A stretch of DNA of 64,000 bases. It comes from Vitellaria paradoxa. Its lineage: Eukaryota > Streptophyta > Magnoliopsida > Ericales > Sapotaceae. The stretch lies in the NCBI GenBank assembly GCA_019916065.1, contig CM034240.1, positions 14,555,894 through 14,619,893 on the forward strand. Direction: 5' to 3'. Under the pieces are notes generated by a model. That model saw only the letters and a program-made list of their open reading frames with translations. It had not been told where the DNA came from and did not search any database. Position numbers and translations under genes: made by a program. Numbering within the stretch: the stretch's first letter is position 1; every line of letters starts with the position of its first letter. Shown here in pieces: positions 33,462 through 45,856 of this stretch.

Positions 33462-34469
33462 GATTTGGAAGACGCTGTTCACTGTCATTCGGACTGAATT
33501 CTTTTTGGATCCAATTGTTTTTCTAACTCTATTGGTAATGGGAAGTGATTTGACCGCTCCTCTTCATGTTGTTATTTTTAGAGTTCCGCTTTCAAGGGGT
33601 TATTTTATTTTATTTTTTTCAGTTTCATACTGTCATTAATTGCATAATTATTAAGATAACAGTGCATAGAAGCAACGCTAATAATAAAAAGTCCTCCCAT
33701 AGGATATTGTCAAATCAACTGTAACAAAAAGAAAAGCGATGGTAAAAATTAAAAAATATCATCCAGAACTATTTGGGGACTCTCATCTCGCACGGTTCTT
33801 CTTTGAGTTAGTTCTCATAATTCAAAAGGTGAGTGAAAGTATTAATGCTTTGAAAAGCATAAAATCAAAGACGTTGTTAGGGTATCTATTAAAAAAAAAT
33901 ATATTTTATTTTATATATTATTTCATCGAACCTAATTGCTAAATTTCAAATTGAATGCTTCTAAGCTCAAACTCGGACTAAATTTCAGATAATTTACAAA
34001 TTTATCTAACTATAAGGAACTCTATCAATCACCACTCCTACTCCCATTGGCTATAAAAAAAATGTATGTGTACCATATGGTTTGAAATTAAGTGACGCAT
34101 TGTGAAAAATATTATTCAAATAGAATTGTTATATAAAATACACTAATGTGAAAGTATTTTTTTGTTTAATTTATTTATGATAAAAAAGAGGGGTGGGTAT
34201 ACATTCTTACGCTCTGTTTGATATTAAGTAACTAAAAGTTCAATTTTTAGCTATTAGCCTTTGACCTTTTTTGGAATGGTTAAAATTATTTTCTTTTATG
34301 TTATATTTCTTTTAAACTATGATTGACAAATATGTCAAATTAATAAAATGTTAGTTAATAAAAATGTTAGGAACTGAAAAATTTGTTCGCGAAGGATTCT
34401 ACCCATGAGAATGAAGGGTGAAATAGAGAATTAATACTTTCTATCCCACATTACCTGATAGAGAAAAGA

Positions 34470-34516
34470 AGTAATATATGCGTAACTTACCAAAAAAAAA
34501 AGTAATATATATGTAA
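34470..34516 (+). mobile_element. 15-bp LINE-tail micro-insertion
   Basis: AGTAATATATGCGTAA (34470-34485) and AGTAATATATATGTAA (34501-34516) flank CTTACCAAAAAAAAA. Two mismatches in 16 bp. Confidence 0.5.
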
Positions 34517-34570
34517 TATTCAATATAAATAAAGTACGTGTTTTAAAACCATGATAACATTGCATTCAAT

Positions 34571-34633
34571 TGGAACTCTAAGATTAAGCACGCTTGAGTA
34601 GAAGTATTTGGGAATCTTATGATTTGGGAAGTA
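34571..34633 (+). pseudogene. 5S rRNA-like relic (possible Cassandra-type LTR fragment)
   Basis: GGAACTCTAAGATTAAGCAC is followed by GCTTGAGTAGAAGTA and, after a gap, GGGAAGTATT. This follows the order of the 5S rRNA internal promoter region (GAACTC, AAGTTAAGC, GCTTG, AGTAGTA, GGGAAGT). It may be a 5S pseudogene or part of a TRIM of Cassandra type, which carries 5S sequence in its LTR. Confidence 0.5.
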
Positions 34634-35731
34634 TTTATCTTGTCCCTAACTAAAGTCAAAATGAACATTATTATATTGTAAAGATACAGGTCATTATAAA
34701 ATGGTATTAAAGTTAATACTTAACTATAGTTTTTATTTTGCACCTAGCCAAGCAGATAATATTATAATGTGAAGATGAAAAATACTTCTCTTGTACTTAA
34801 CCAAGTCCAAATATAATAATATTGTATAGCAGAAATGTGGGTTGTTAAAAGAAATTAGTAATTTTTTTTTCAATACCAAAAATAAAAAAAAAAAGAAAAA
34901 AAATATTTTTTCCCAAGCTAATCCTTAAACTTTGAACCTAAGTCATTATTAGTCATATTAATAAGAGACTTGAGAGTCGCATGCAGTCAAACATGGGTGT
35001 CAAATGAAAAAATAAATAAATAAATAAATAATTGCTGGGGTTGGTTGGACCCCCAACAAAGAATATTAAATATTGGCCGATCGAGTTATTTATCAGTTTT
35101 TTTATTTGTAGGTAATTTTTTTATTTAGAAGTTTTTTTTTTTTTTTTTTTTTTCATAGATGTTTATAATGGGTGTGTTTGGTGCACCAAAGTTTGATGAA
35201 AATCTCATAAAATCTCTATAAACTTTTACACATTCCCGTCTTCATAAAATTCAAAAAACGTTCAATTTTTTTTCAAAAAAAAGTCGATAATTAAAATTTG
35301 ATTAATTAAATAGTAAAATTTTTTTCACCATTCTCACCATGGACTCCCAAGCTACAAATGACACTCACTTTAACTATTTTTTGTGACGTTTTTAAAACCG
35401 TTCCAACGGATTGTAGAAATCGTTCCCATAGAATTGTGCGGCTAACTTTTGTCCAAATGATTTTTACAATCCGTTTGGACGAATTGTAGTGTAAATAAGT
35501 CATTACTTTCTAAAATTTTGAATTCGTCATAATGAAATTTTACTATTCATCTCCAAAAAACATAATTTGAGCGGTGTGTGCCAAATACAAAAAATTTTTT
35601 CAAATTACATTTTTTCTCACTTTTTTGTGAGCTAAACGCGCTCAATATGCTTAAAATTTATTAAATAAAAAAATTAATTCTAATAAAAAAAAAACACGAA
35701 ATAAACATAAAAGCAAAGGAAAGTGGGTTAT

Positions 35732-35885
35732 GGCACCGTTTGCCATATCTAAAAAACAAAAAAAAAAAAAAATTAAAAAATTTCTATCATATCAATTTTT
35801 TTATTTTACTGCACGCATTACGAACTCACAATTTTTCTCATTTTATCTCTTTTTTTTCACTTTTTATCACTTTAAACATACACTA
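35732..35885 (-). mobile_element. MITE-like copy, AT-rich ~165-bp family
   Basis: It shares ATTACGAACTCACAATTTTT, CATTTTATCTC and a terminal CACTTTAAACATA with the copies at 44216, 52760, 54350 and 55797, in the orientation of 44216. The left end GGCACCGTTTGCC is less well conserved. Confidence 0.45.
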
Positions 35886-36614
35886 TATGACATTAAAGCT
35901 TTGAATCGTTCAATCAAAATCAGTTCACAATCAAAATAAATTTTAAAATTTTTTATAAAATTTTAAATTTATTTTTATTATTAATTATTTTATTTTAATT
36001 TAACCACTCAGGATGTGACATAACTTTCCCGCGTCCCAAAGCGAAACCAGTCCTTCTCAAACGAACGAACGTCAGATTGTCAGCAGAGTGGTTGGAGGGA
36101 AAACATTGACCTACCAACCACCTTTAATTGTTTTGTTTTGTCTGCTCCCATAAGTCGTTCTCTTTGGGCCAACCTCCCTTTGAGTTGGTTCGAGGGAAAA
36201 CAATTAGAACTTGACCTGTCTCTTTGGTCCCTTTCTCCCTATTTATATTTGTAAATGTAAAAATATTATTTTTTCAATAAAAATTATAAAATTTTACATG
36301 TTTTTAAAAGTTCATCTTTTTATTATTAATTATTATAATTTTTTGTGAACTTTTCTTAAAATATTTTTTAAAATTTTTTCTATAACTAAGACTTAAAGTA
36401 AAAAAAAAACTAAATTAAAATAAGTTACTTTTAATTAAGCAAAAATATAAAAATATTTAAATAATTATAAATATAAACGGAGAAGGATGAATATATTATA
36501 GTAAAATTCAATGATGCCAATAGAATAGGAATAAGAGAGTACTTGACACGATCAAATTCATTAAAAACTTATAAAAAGCATGCTAATAAGATTGTGATGA
36601 GTATAAAATTGAAA

Positions 36615-36661
36615 TTTAATATCATGCGAGTTTTTATTTTTTTTTAATATCATGCGAGTTT
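36615..36661. mobile_element. 9-bp insertion between 19-bp direct repeats
   Basis: TTTAATATCATGCGAGTTT occurs exactly at 36615-36633 and 36643-36661. Between them is only TTATTTTTT. It could be an antisense poly-A insertion or a simple tandem duplication. Confidence 0.4.
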
Positions 36662-38762
36662 GGAATAGATTTGAGATTTAACTGTAAGATACTCAGTATC
36701 TGATACCTGTTTATACTAATAGGCTGTTTGGTACTCAATACTCATAGAGTATTCGTAAATGTCCATTTAATATAATATAATATATTTATATAAAATGTAA
36801 TATTGATTTGAAAGTCTAATGAGTTTCTAAATATGTTCAATATATTTAAATTTCAAGTAAATTTGAAACCTGATACAAATATTTTGTTTGTTATACAAAT
36901 ATGTGTTCAACTTGTTTGAAATAATTTTCTTGACATTTGAGATAATTATATTAACATACTTTACCAGTTTACAAAAATTTAAAACTGTGAAAGTTATACT
37001 TATATGATGAGTTTCTGAATATAATATTGTTTGTCCACAGTTGTTATAGATAAAGATATTTTTTGAGTATATATATATATATATATATATACCAATGTAA
37101 TACTATTAATTTTTTATTTTTTAATTTCAAATCATGTATTAAATGGGTTTGTCAAAACAAATTCGACGTAAACTAATCAATTATGCTTGATTGAGTTTCG
37201 TGAGTTTAGAACGGACCAGGATAAGATAGATTTGAAATTTAATTAAAAAAGTAAATGAATTTAGAACGGTAATAATAAGTAAAAAATAAATAAATTTAAT
37301 AATAATAAACATTAATTAGGAGAGCGTCTTACCCGTTTCCATTAATAGGAAACTCACAACTTCTTTGCAATTCGGTGGATTTTTTAATCTCACATATATA
37401 TATATATATATATTACGTTATTATTTAACTATTTATATAATTTTGTTAATTTATACTCGTATAATTTTTTTTTAATCCATATCTTTTGTCCAATTGTGAT
37501 TGCAGTGTATGTGTACGAAATTAATTGATTGTCAAAAGCACGGGTTCTGACCAAAGTCTCAAGCACAACGCAAGGCTGTGCAGAAGCTGACCACAAAAAT
37601 TAAAAAAAAAAAAAAAAAGAAAGAAAAGGGTTCGTTGTCGCCAGGTGGAAATGGGTTTTTTTTCTTTTTTTTTTTTTGAGGGTGCCCCCTTTTTCAATAA
37701 ACAATTATATATAAAAAATATTTTTTTTCAGTTCGGGTCCCCTTCACCATAGAGTGAACCCAAAATTTATAAATAATGAAGATAAAATTATATTTTTAAA
37801 ATAAATAAAGATAAATAAAAATATTAAGAAAAAACATAATAATAATACAAAAGTAAAATTTATAAATAAACGAGAACAAAATTAATAGTTTGTGTAATTT
37901 TTAAAATTAGTGAGTACAATTATCTCCGTTCGATTATTACACGATCTACTCACGCTTATTAAGTTGAAAAAATAATAATAAATCCTATTTAGAGTTTGAT
38001 TATTGAGCATTTTATGTGATTCTTAAAGAAGTGTTAGAAAATTAAAAAAATTAAAAAATGAGGTATTTGTACTCCTCTAATTCATTAGCTTCCATCACTC
38101 CATAATTAAAAAAAAAAGTAAGGTAGAGTGAAAAAAAAATAATAAAAAACTACATTTATCATTTCTCTTGAAATGATTTAAAAAAAAAATTTAACGATCC
38201 AAACACATACAAAAACGACTGCAACTATTTGAATTTTTTAATCCCACATTTTTCTTGACGGTGAGTGTTTGAAATTAAAAAAATATAAATTTTTATAAAA
38301 TTCTACAAACATTATAGAATTTTACAAATTTCTACAAACATGAATGGCAAGGCTGTAAAATTTAAATATTTTCGTACTATACAAAATACGAAACATTAAT
38401 TTTTACAAATTTATATAAATTTATACAACTCTGTACACATTAATTGAACTCGCATTTGGGAAAATGAGGCGCCTTAAAAATAAATAAATAAATAAATAAA
38501 ACCGGCCCATTTCCTGCAGGTTCGAGGGGCTGCAGTGGAATAATGAATGATTAAGATTTATTTGAACTTCAGTGATATATGACCATTGACATTCCACATT
38601 AATTATACTCCAATCAAATTTTTAAACTTTTATTTTTATTTTAAAAATATTTTTAATAAAAATAAATTAAAATCATTAGATTAGATGTAAACAAATTTCA
38701 ATGATTTATTTTTCACTTCAGTCCCTGAAACCCGTTTCCTGCCAGAGGCAAGAGGCTCGCCT

Positions 38763-38863
38763 TTTTCGTCACCTTCCGCGCGTGCGTTTAACACCTGGTT
38801 CTCGAATTACATTGCCATAATTCCTTTGATGCTCTCTCGAGTTTTTTTTTACCGCACCACTGC

Positions 38864-38898
<35 letters not shown>

Positions 38899-39755
38899 TT
38901 TATCAAATTAGAGTGAAATAAAAAATATTTACCAGCGTAGAGAAAAAGCCGTAACTACTATTTACAACTTCATTAATTACCTAGAAGTAATATTTACGAC
39001 TTTAATATTAATTTCGTATAACTCATAAGTGATATTCACGATTTTTTTTAAGCATGCAATTAATTTGGGCATTAGCTTAATTAATTTGGACCTGAGTAAA
39101 TTTATTAAAAATTGGATAGTTCATTATCTGTAGACATATAAAGTTAATATATAAATAAAATATATATCATTGACTATAAAAATATACTAAATTATTTTTA
39201 ATTAAAATTAAATATTATAATAAAATTTTTATACTAAGATATTATGTAATTAATATTATTAGTTATACGTCACTATTATGACATAATAGGGATGTTTAAC
39301 TAATTAAGAATTAATATTATTCATATTAAAAGTTATTAGTTAAACATCACTATTATGCCATAATATATTAAGAAATATTATTAGTTACTCTAAAAATTAA
39401 ATTAAATTAAATTTATAATTTAATTAATAATATTATAATATTAATAGATTGTATAATTTATATTAATCATATTAAATAATATTGATTAAACATTTTATAT
39501 GAAAAATTATTAATTAAACATAATTGCTATACTTCAACATTTAACAGAAATATTAATACTATATAATTTATAATAGTTATATTAAAAATGTTAGTTATTG
39601 TATAGGTGTGAACAATTAATATATATATATATATATATATAAGTTTATTTTCATATCAGCAGTGTTTAAGGTAAAAAAAAAAAAAAGTAATATTTTCGTC
39701 ACCTTCTGCGAGTGATTCTCGAATTACATTGCCACGATTCCCTTGACTCTCTCTC
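38763..39755 (+). repeat. Diverged direct repeat flanking ~850 bp of AT-rich DNA
   Basis: TTTTCGTCACCTTC, TTCTCGAATTACATTGCCA and CTCTCTC occur in order at 38763-38840 and again at 39693-39760. The second copy lacks about 14 bp (CGTTTAACACCTGG). The copies lie upstream of the hydrolase gene, so the second is close to its promoter. Confidence 0.65.
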
Positions 39756-40749
39756 TCTCTCTACACCACGCACAATATGTACGTAGGTTTGCGGAAAAGA
39801 CTTTTTCCTCTGGGGGTTAGCCAACCAGCCTCTGTCGCTCAAAAATTTTCGGAGAGTTCTGTTCCACGCAGGCGGCTGTAGTCCCCTGCGACCTGCGTGT
39901 AGTATATAGATAGTCGTATATGTACTGTAATCCACTGTGACTTGTTTGAAGATTTGGGAGAACGGAGTGAATCAGCAGGGAGGTTTCTGTCGCTTCATCT
40001 TAGATTCTCACACTCCACACAAACCCCATCTCCACTAAAACTTCTTTCAGGTTCTCTGTCTCCCCCCTCTCTTTGCGTGTGCATATGTTGTTGGTGCAAT
40101 TTCAATTTTTTTTTTCCCTTTGTTTTGTGAAACTCTGTTTCATTTCATTTGTATTTTCAGTAGTACTTCTTTTACTGCACGTTGAGCGTTGCGTGGTTCA
40201 GTTCTGATGATGATTGATGTTTGTTTGGCAACAAAATAAGAATTTCGTAAATATTTTTACCCAAATTTAATTCCATCTTTGTTCAATGAGAGTTTTTATT
40301 CTTGATTTTAGAGCAGAAACCGATTTAAAAGAATTAGAGGAGCAAATGGGAATTAAATTAATCCAGCTTTGGTTCTTCTGCTGTTGGGTTGAGTCCTTAT
40401 TTTTCTTTTATGACCTCTATAATGGGTATTTTCTATGTTATGTGGGACATCATTAGTTTATTCCCACAAAGAGGATTAATGAATCTTCTTTAGATGGTAA
40501 CTAAGGTCTTTATTTCTAATGTTTAAGAAAACTTCTGAAGCTACGATAAGCAAATGATACGGTTTTGAAATTTCTCCCTCTGTTTTACTTATTTATCTGT
40601 TTATTCTTGGTGATGCTTGTTGCCTTGTTATACTGTTATGCTTGCAGTTCAGTTCCAATTGTAAATATGTGATAACAGATTTGATTTGGAAGATGATATT
40701 CTAGTGGGATTTTGTAGTTGTGTACCAATTTTCATTTGATTTGCAGATC

Positions 40750-40785
40750 ATGCCCATGCACTCTGATCAATTGCATTATCCATGA
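40750..40785 (+). promoter_or_regulatory. Upstream ORF overlapping the hydrolase start
   Basis: The first ATG in the exon (acceptor AG at 40745-40746) begins an 11-codon frame that ends with TGA at 40783-40785. It overlaps the main ATG 40782 as ATGA. If the spliced leader includes this exon, translation must reinitiate or skip it. Confidence 0.4.
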
Positions 40786-43555
40786 GAGGGGGGAGGGGGA
40801 ATATGTCTAAATGTCTAACCTTTTTCTCCTTGATGTTGGAGATTCTTTCAGGAATGTTTAAGAGAATTATATTGGTGTTGTTGATTGGGCTTCTAGCCTG
40901 GGCATTTCAGGCCACAGGTCCTCCACCTCCCAATATCTGTGGCTCCCCAGGTGGTCCACCCATTACGGCAACGAGAATAAAACTTAGGGATGGAAGGCAT
41001 TTGGCTTATAATGAGCATGGTGTCCCAAAAGAAACTGCCAAATATAAGGTCATTTTCTTTCATGGATTTGGCTCTGGCAGACATGATGGATCAATTTTAA
41101 CATCGGTACTTCCAAGAATCCCTATCAGACAAATTAAATCTCAAATGTTCCTTAAGTGATTTGTTTTTCAAAGTTGTTTCAAATGTTTTCATGGTGGATT
41201 CTTCCAGGAAGTAGCTGAAGAACTAGGGGTCTATCTTGTGACTTTCGATAGACCAGGATATGGAGAAAGTGATCCCCATCCAAAGCGAACCATGAAAAGT
41301 CTAGCTTTTGACATAGAAGAGCTAGCTGATCAGTTGAAACTTGGATCCAAATTTTATGCAATTGGATACTCCATGGGAGGACATTCAGTTTGGGCTTGCT
41401 TGAAGTATATCCCTCACCGGTAAGATATTACCTAATTTATTCACTTCAATAGTGGTGACAAATCTAGTTATTTTTTGTTCATACTGGGATAAATTTTCAA
41501 ATTTAAATAATTCAAAACAACTCAGAAATTACATTTTGTAATCTGAGACTTTCTTGTGAAGAATTAAATCAAATAAGTTGATGTGATTGTTTAGATCTTG
41601 ATTCAAGAGTTGTTCATAATTTTCCTGTGGAAAAGGGTTATTGAAAAGCTTAAGATGTATGCTTAAGCCATAGCAGAGAAAGGGTTGTAGATTAGATTTT
41701 TGCCTTGAGAATGCTTTTGGAGAAGGTTTGTGTATGGAAAATATGCAATTCATTCTGTGGAAAGGATTTGAATGGGGTTGAAGAACATTTTTGGAACAGA
41801 TTAGCCTATCAGTAGCAGGTTGGCTTGTACGGATGGTAAGTGATAATAGGGAGTGTTATGTCACCAACTGTCCCAAAACTTAAAACTGTTATAAAATGAG
41901 TCCAACAATGCATATAAAGTAATCTTAATGGGAAGCATGCTATGGGTCAAGCAATTCGATAAGTAGAAAATGTTTTAAGATAGGTAGTTGATGGATTACA
42001 CTACCTCCAAAAATTCTGACTACTAACAATTGAGGGTGAAGGGGTGAGGTATGCCCTTTTGTGTTGCACTTTTAGGCAGGGGCAAACATAGGGGGTGGTT
42101 GGTAAGAAAATCACCCCCTAAAATTTCTAAAGTCCTATTTAAGATCTTTAACTTTTATATATAGCCCATTCAAAATTCAATAAATTCTACTTTGGCCCCT
42201 ACATTGGCTACCTTTGAACAAAGTTTCTAGGTCCACAACTGCTTTTAGGGTGTGGAGGTGACAACCTTCATTGCAGAAAGAGTTTGAAAATTCGGATCTT
42301 GATATGAGGCTAATAGATCCTTGGATTCTTTCTCATATTATAGACAAGGAACTGTCAAATAGGTTTTTAGGCTCATGCAGGTTAGCTGTTGGATTCTTTT
42401 CATGTACTCCTTTTGGTGTTCTTTAGTAGATTCTTGCTTTCAAAGCAAGAAAAGGGAGAAGAAAAGGGCAAAAATAAAGCAAAACAAGAAGAAAGGCTGT
42501 CAGTTTGGAACATAAATTTTAGCTGTCTTCTTGAGTATTAGTAGGTCATCTTACTGCATTTTTGATTCTTTATTGATGCTTCTTTTCAGTTTGTTAAGCA
42601 ATCATTTTGCTTGTTTGTGATGCTGACAGGCTAGCTGGAGCAACGTTACTTGCTCCGGTTGTGAACTACTGGTGGCCTGGTTTTCCAGCGAATCTGTCTA
42701 AAGAAGCCTACTACGAACAATTTCCTCAAGACCAATGGGCACTTCGGGTTGCTCACTACACCCCTTGGCTTGCCTACTGGTGGAACACTCAGAAATGGTT
42801 TCCTTCCTCTAGTGTTATAGCTGGAAAGGCTAACTTTTCAGACCAAGACAAAAAAATTATTACGAAGATGCTTGCCGAGCGTAAGATGCCAAAGGTACTA
42901 AGTTTCCTACGTATTATCCTATATAAGTTATGATGGGGCAATTCTATGCTCTCAGGAAAAATAACCAGAAATACCAACTAGAGTTCTATGGTTAAGTTGT
43001 GGCTTTATCACTTTAAAATACTTAGCCCATTGAGTTGTTTTATATTTGATCGCAAAATCGCCATTGACAAATCCTTCTGATTAAAAATTTTTGAATGGTG
43101 TTTCATTTTCCTTTAGAATGAGGTACCGAAGGACCTTCTTCAGTGCTAGGTTCCATTTATGCAGTTTCAAGATTCTGATTATGAACACGATGTTTTGGAC
43201 ATTGTTTGATTCTTTTTTTTTTGATGAGTTGGATTTTATTTCGTTATATAATAATCAGGTAAATACGACGCCTCAAGGAGTAGCAGAGTCCCTCCACAGG
43301 GACATGAGGGTTGGGTTTGGGAGCTGGGAATTTGATCCCATGGATATCGAGAAACCTTTCCTGGAAAACGAAGGTTCTGTACATCTGTGGCAGGGCGACG
43401 AGGATGGGCTTGTCCCTGTCACGCTGCAGCGCTACATTGCTAAAAAGCTTCCATGGATTCGCTACCACGAGGTACCGGGCGGTGGCCACTTGTTTGTGTA
43501 TTCCGAAGGAGTGAGGGAGGCTATCTTCAAGACACTCTTACTTGGGGAGAAGTAG
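40782..43555 (+). CDS. Alpha/beta hydrolase with N-terminal membrane anchor
   Basis: Coding exons: 40782-41105, 41208-41419, 42630-42894 and 43259-43555 (TAG). GT-AG introns, matching phases, 365 residues. Residues around 25-45 form a hydrophobic anchor (I-I-L-V-L-L-I-G-L-L-A-W) before a Pro-rich linker P-P-P-P-N-I-C-G-S-P. Then follow H-G-F-G-S (oxyanion), D-R-P-G-Y-G-E-S-D, nucleophile elbow G-Y-S-M-G-G, W-Q-G-D-E-D-G-L-V-P (acid) and G-G-G-H-L-F (catalytic His): a complete triad. It resembles a plant family of unassigned hydrolases. The substrate is unknown. The start could also be ATG 40803, 40833 or 40854; all keep the anchor. A noncoding first exon near 39940-40050 is likely. Confidence 0.88.
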
Positions 43556-44215
43556 CTACCATAGTTTTAAAAATCAGTCATCAATTAACTTTCTCTGATC
43601 TCGTTTTACGCCTTCTGTACTGTTTCATCCCATATTTGTGTAAGATGATTTGATTATTATGTAGTTTCTTCTCTGTCCGGTTGTGATTTTATTTTTCTTC
43701 CCTGACCTTGCTTACTAGTAACTCACTGTTTTTGGTCATCATGCACAGTTTCTTAATCAGCTGGCAGCTGCTTCTTTTATATGCATGATCCATACAGAGA
43801 AGAAACTACATTAGTCAGATTTCAAGGCGGGAAGGTCAGAAGCTGTTCTACTTTAAAAGACTGTTATAAAAATAAACCATGAACGTTATAAAATGAGATG
43901 AAATTATAAAAATAAATGAAACTTTAAAAGATAATAAGTGTATTAAAAAAATAGTTAAAAGAGGTCAAATAAAAAAATTTGGGATAATCTTTATGCTAAA
44001 TTAGTAAATGAATGAATGAAAAATATACATACATATATATATATATATAGACTTGCTGAATTGAGTGAAAGAAAGAGAAATGCTAAATGTACTCTGTATT
44101 TTAAGTATTATCACATTCCATTTCTCATTGTTGCAGTGGATGGAGCTTGGGAAATTAAAGGTAGAATACATATAACATTTTCTTAAAGAAAAAACTATAG
44201 ATTTTAATTACATAT

Positions 44216-44402
44216 AAGGTGTGTGTGGTTTGGTATATTTCTCTGAAACTTTTGAAAATTTCTAGAAGTTATTCACTTTTTATCTCACTACACGAATTAC
44301 GAATTCACAATTTATTTTCTTTTTTTTTTGGTAAGTGAATTCACAATTTATCTTATTTTATATCATTTTATCTCACTTTATATCACTCTAAACGTATCTA
44401 AA
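44216..44402 (-). mobile_element. MITE-like copy, itself hit by a LINE tail
   Basis: Read on the minus strand it has GTTTAGAGTGATATAAAGTG, AAATGATATAAAATAAGATA and GTGAATTC...TAATTCGTG. The family core is split by 21 bp at 44316-44336, flanked by the 15-bp duplication GAATTCACAATTTAT. Confidence 0.6.
44301..44351 (-). mobile_element. 21-bp LINE-tail micro-insertion
   Basis: GAATTCACAATTTAT is repeated exactly at 44301-44315 and 44337-44351. Between them is TTTC, poly-T, GGTAAGT, the antisense of ACTTACC plus poly-A. Confidence 0.65.
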
Positions 44403-44829
44403 ATATATTAAAAATAAAGACTTATCAGTATTAATCCAAGGTGACAAAGTCAAAGTTATGTGGAAAGGTTATTTGATAAATTTATTGAATGAAAATTAAA
44501 TAAAAATATGAATTTAAAACTAAATGATAGTAGTAGAGACGTTTTGAAAAAAAATATATGTATAAACACTTGATAAGAAGCGATTTTGACTTAACTGATT
44601 TGAAAGTTTAAACCTCAACCGTCCTGATGTAAAAAATTTTTTAAGTAATTATTTTATTCATATTTTAAAAAATATTTTATAAAACTGGTAAAGTAATTAT
44701 TTTAAAAAATATCTTAAAATATTGAAACAAAGGTAGTAAAAACCATGAAATGGTTTTTTCTTAAGTCAGCCTCGGTGAAACAAGAAATGTGAAAATGTGA
44801 GCGAACAGTTGCAAAACTTTTTCATCTTT

Positions 44830-45060
44830 TTTTTTTTTTTTTTTTTGGTACGAAGAGTATCCGGCTTGTGCCGACTAGTCTCTCCGGCCCGAACAAGCCT
44901 TTCGAAACAGGGTTGCCCCCGCAGTCCGTGGCCCTTGCGTGCAGTCAGCGTGCTCGACATTTCCCCTAATAATCACCAGATCCGTTCAGTCATAGCTCGG
45001 TTTCGAACTTGCGCCTATTAAACACTCAATCCTTTCGGTAGCCCGTCTTGCCCACTGCGC
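44830..45060 (-). mobile_element. tRNA-derived SINE
   Basis: A GC-rich island in AT-rich DNA, bounded by about 19-bp repeats (TGCAAA(A)CTTTTTCATCTTT at 44810-44829 and 45061-45079). On the minus strand it begins GCAGCGCAGTGGGCAAGACG (box A-like). About 35-40 bp later it has AAGTTCGAAACCGAGC (box B), and it ends in TACC plus poly-A. Length about 230 bp. The promoter boxes and flanking duplication make a SINE the best reading; I cannot name the family. Confidence 0.82.
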
Positions 45061-45856
45061 TGCAAACTTTTTCATCTTTGAAGCAACAAGGCAAAGAAGA
45101 CACAACAAGAACGTCATGCAATTACAAAAGGATGTATGTATATTAGTCATGTATTTACATACACTAGGACCCGTTTGGTTTGGTTGCTAAAAAGCAAGAA
45201 TTTTTAACAACTTTCCCTTTGTTAATATTTGGTAGAACGCATACATTACGTAAAAAATCATTTTTAATGAAATAAATAAAAAGTTCACGAGCCTTGTACA
45301 AGGATTGATCTAGCTTTTCTTTACAAGTTTCAAAAAAACAAAGTTAACCAATGGAATCCACAATTTTGTGTGTAAAATTTTTGCTCACACATTCACGATG
45401 AATCATTCTGGCAAAAAACCAACCTCCAAGTCTACGAAGAATTAACACCAAATATGAATGAAGTTTGGCTGTTGGGAAAACTTTTTCTTCTTTAACTTAA
45501 TGAATGATTATGTATCTCTCAAAATACAGATCTCATTTCAAAGATATAGATCGATCTCATTCTCAGAGCTTGTCAATAGACAAAGGAACAAGGCGTTCCA
45601 GGTGTCCGAAAATTTTGGAAGAAAAGTTTTATTCTTTACTGCAGTACCAAAGCAGATGATACATAGTAAAAAAACTAGGTGACAAATACAAGAGCGCATA
45701 CACTGCAATTTGGCCAAAATAGTTTCTGGGTCACTACAAAATGCCATTTTTGCTACACTGTAAACCACCCCAACAAGAGTAAATCTCCAGGATCGGAAAA
45801 TTGAGTCCATCCGAGAAGACGACAGAAAATAATAACATTGCTATCTCAATCTCGAC

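Larger units (their letters stand above)
33462..39940. other. AT-rich spacer between BASS4 and the hydrolase gene
   Basis: No gene was found. It holds short insertions (34470-34516, 36615-36661), a 5S-like relic (34571-34633) and a MITE-like copy (35732-35885). There are AT microsatellites at 37067-37090 and 39617-39640, an (AAT)n run near 38863-38897, and a duplicated segment (38763 and 39693). The rest is plain AT-rich sequence full of small homopolymer runs. Confidence 0.7.

Noticed and set aside
37067..37090. Direct AT repeats as a CRISPR-like or regulatory array
   Set aside because: Simple (AT)n microsatellite with no spacers; the genome is eukaryotic.
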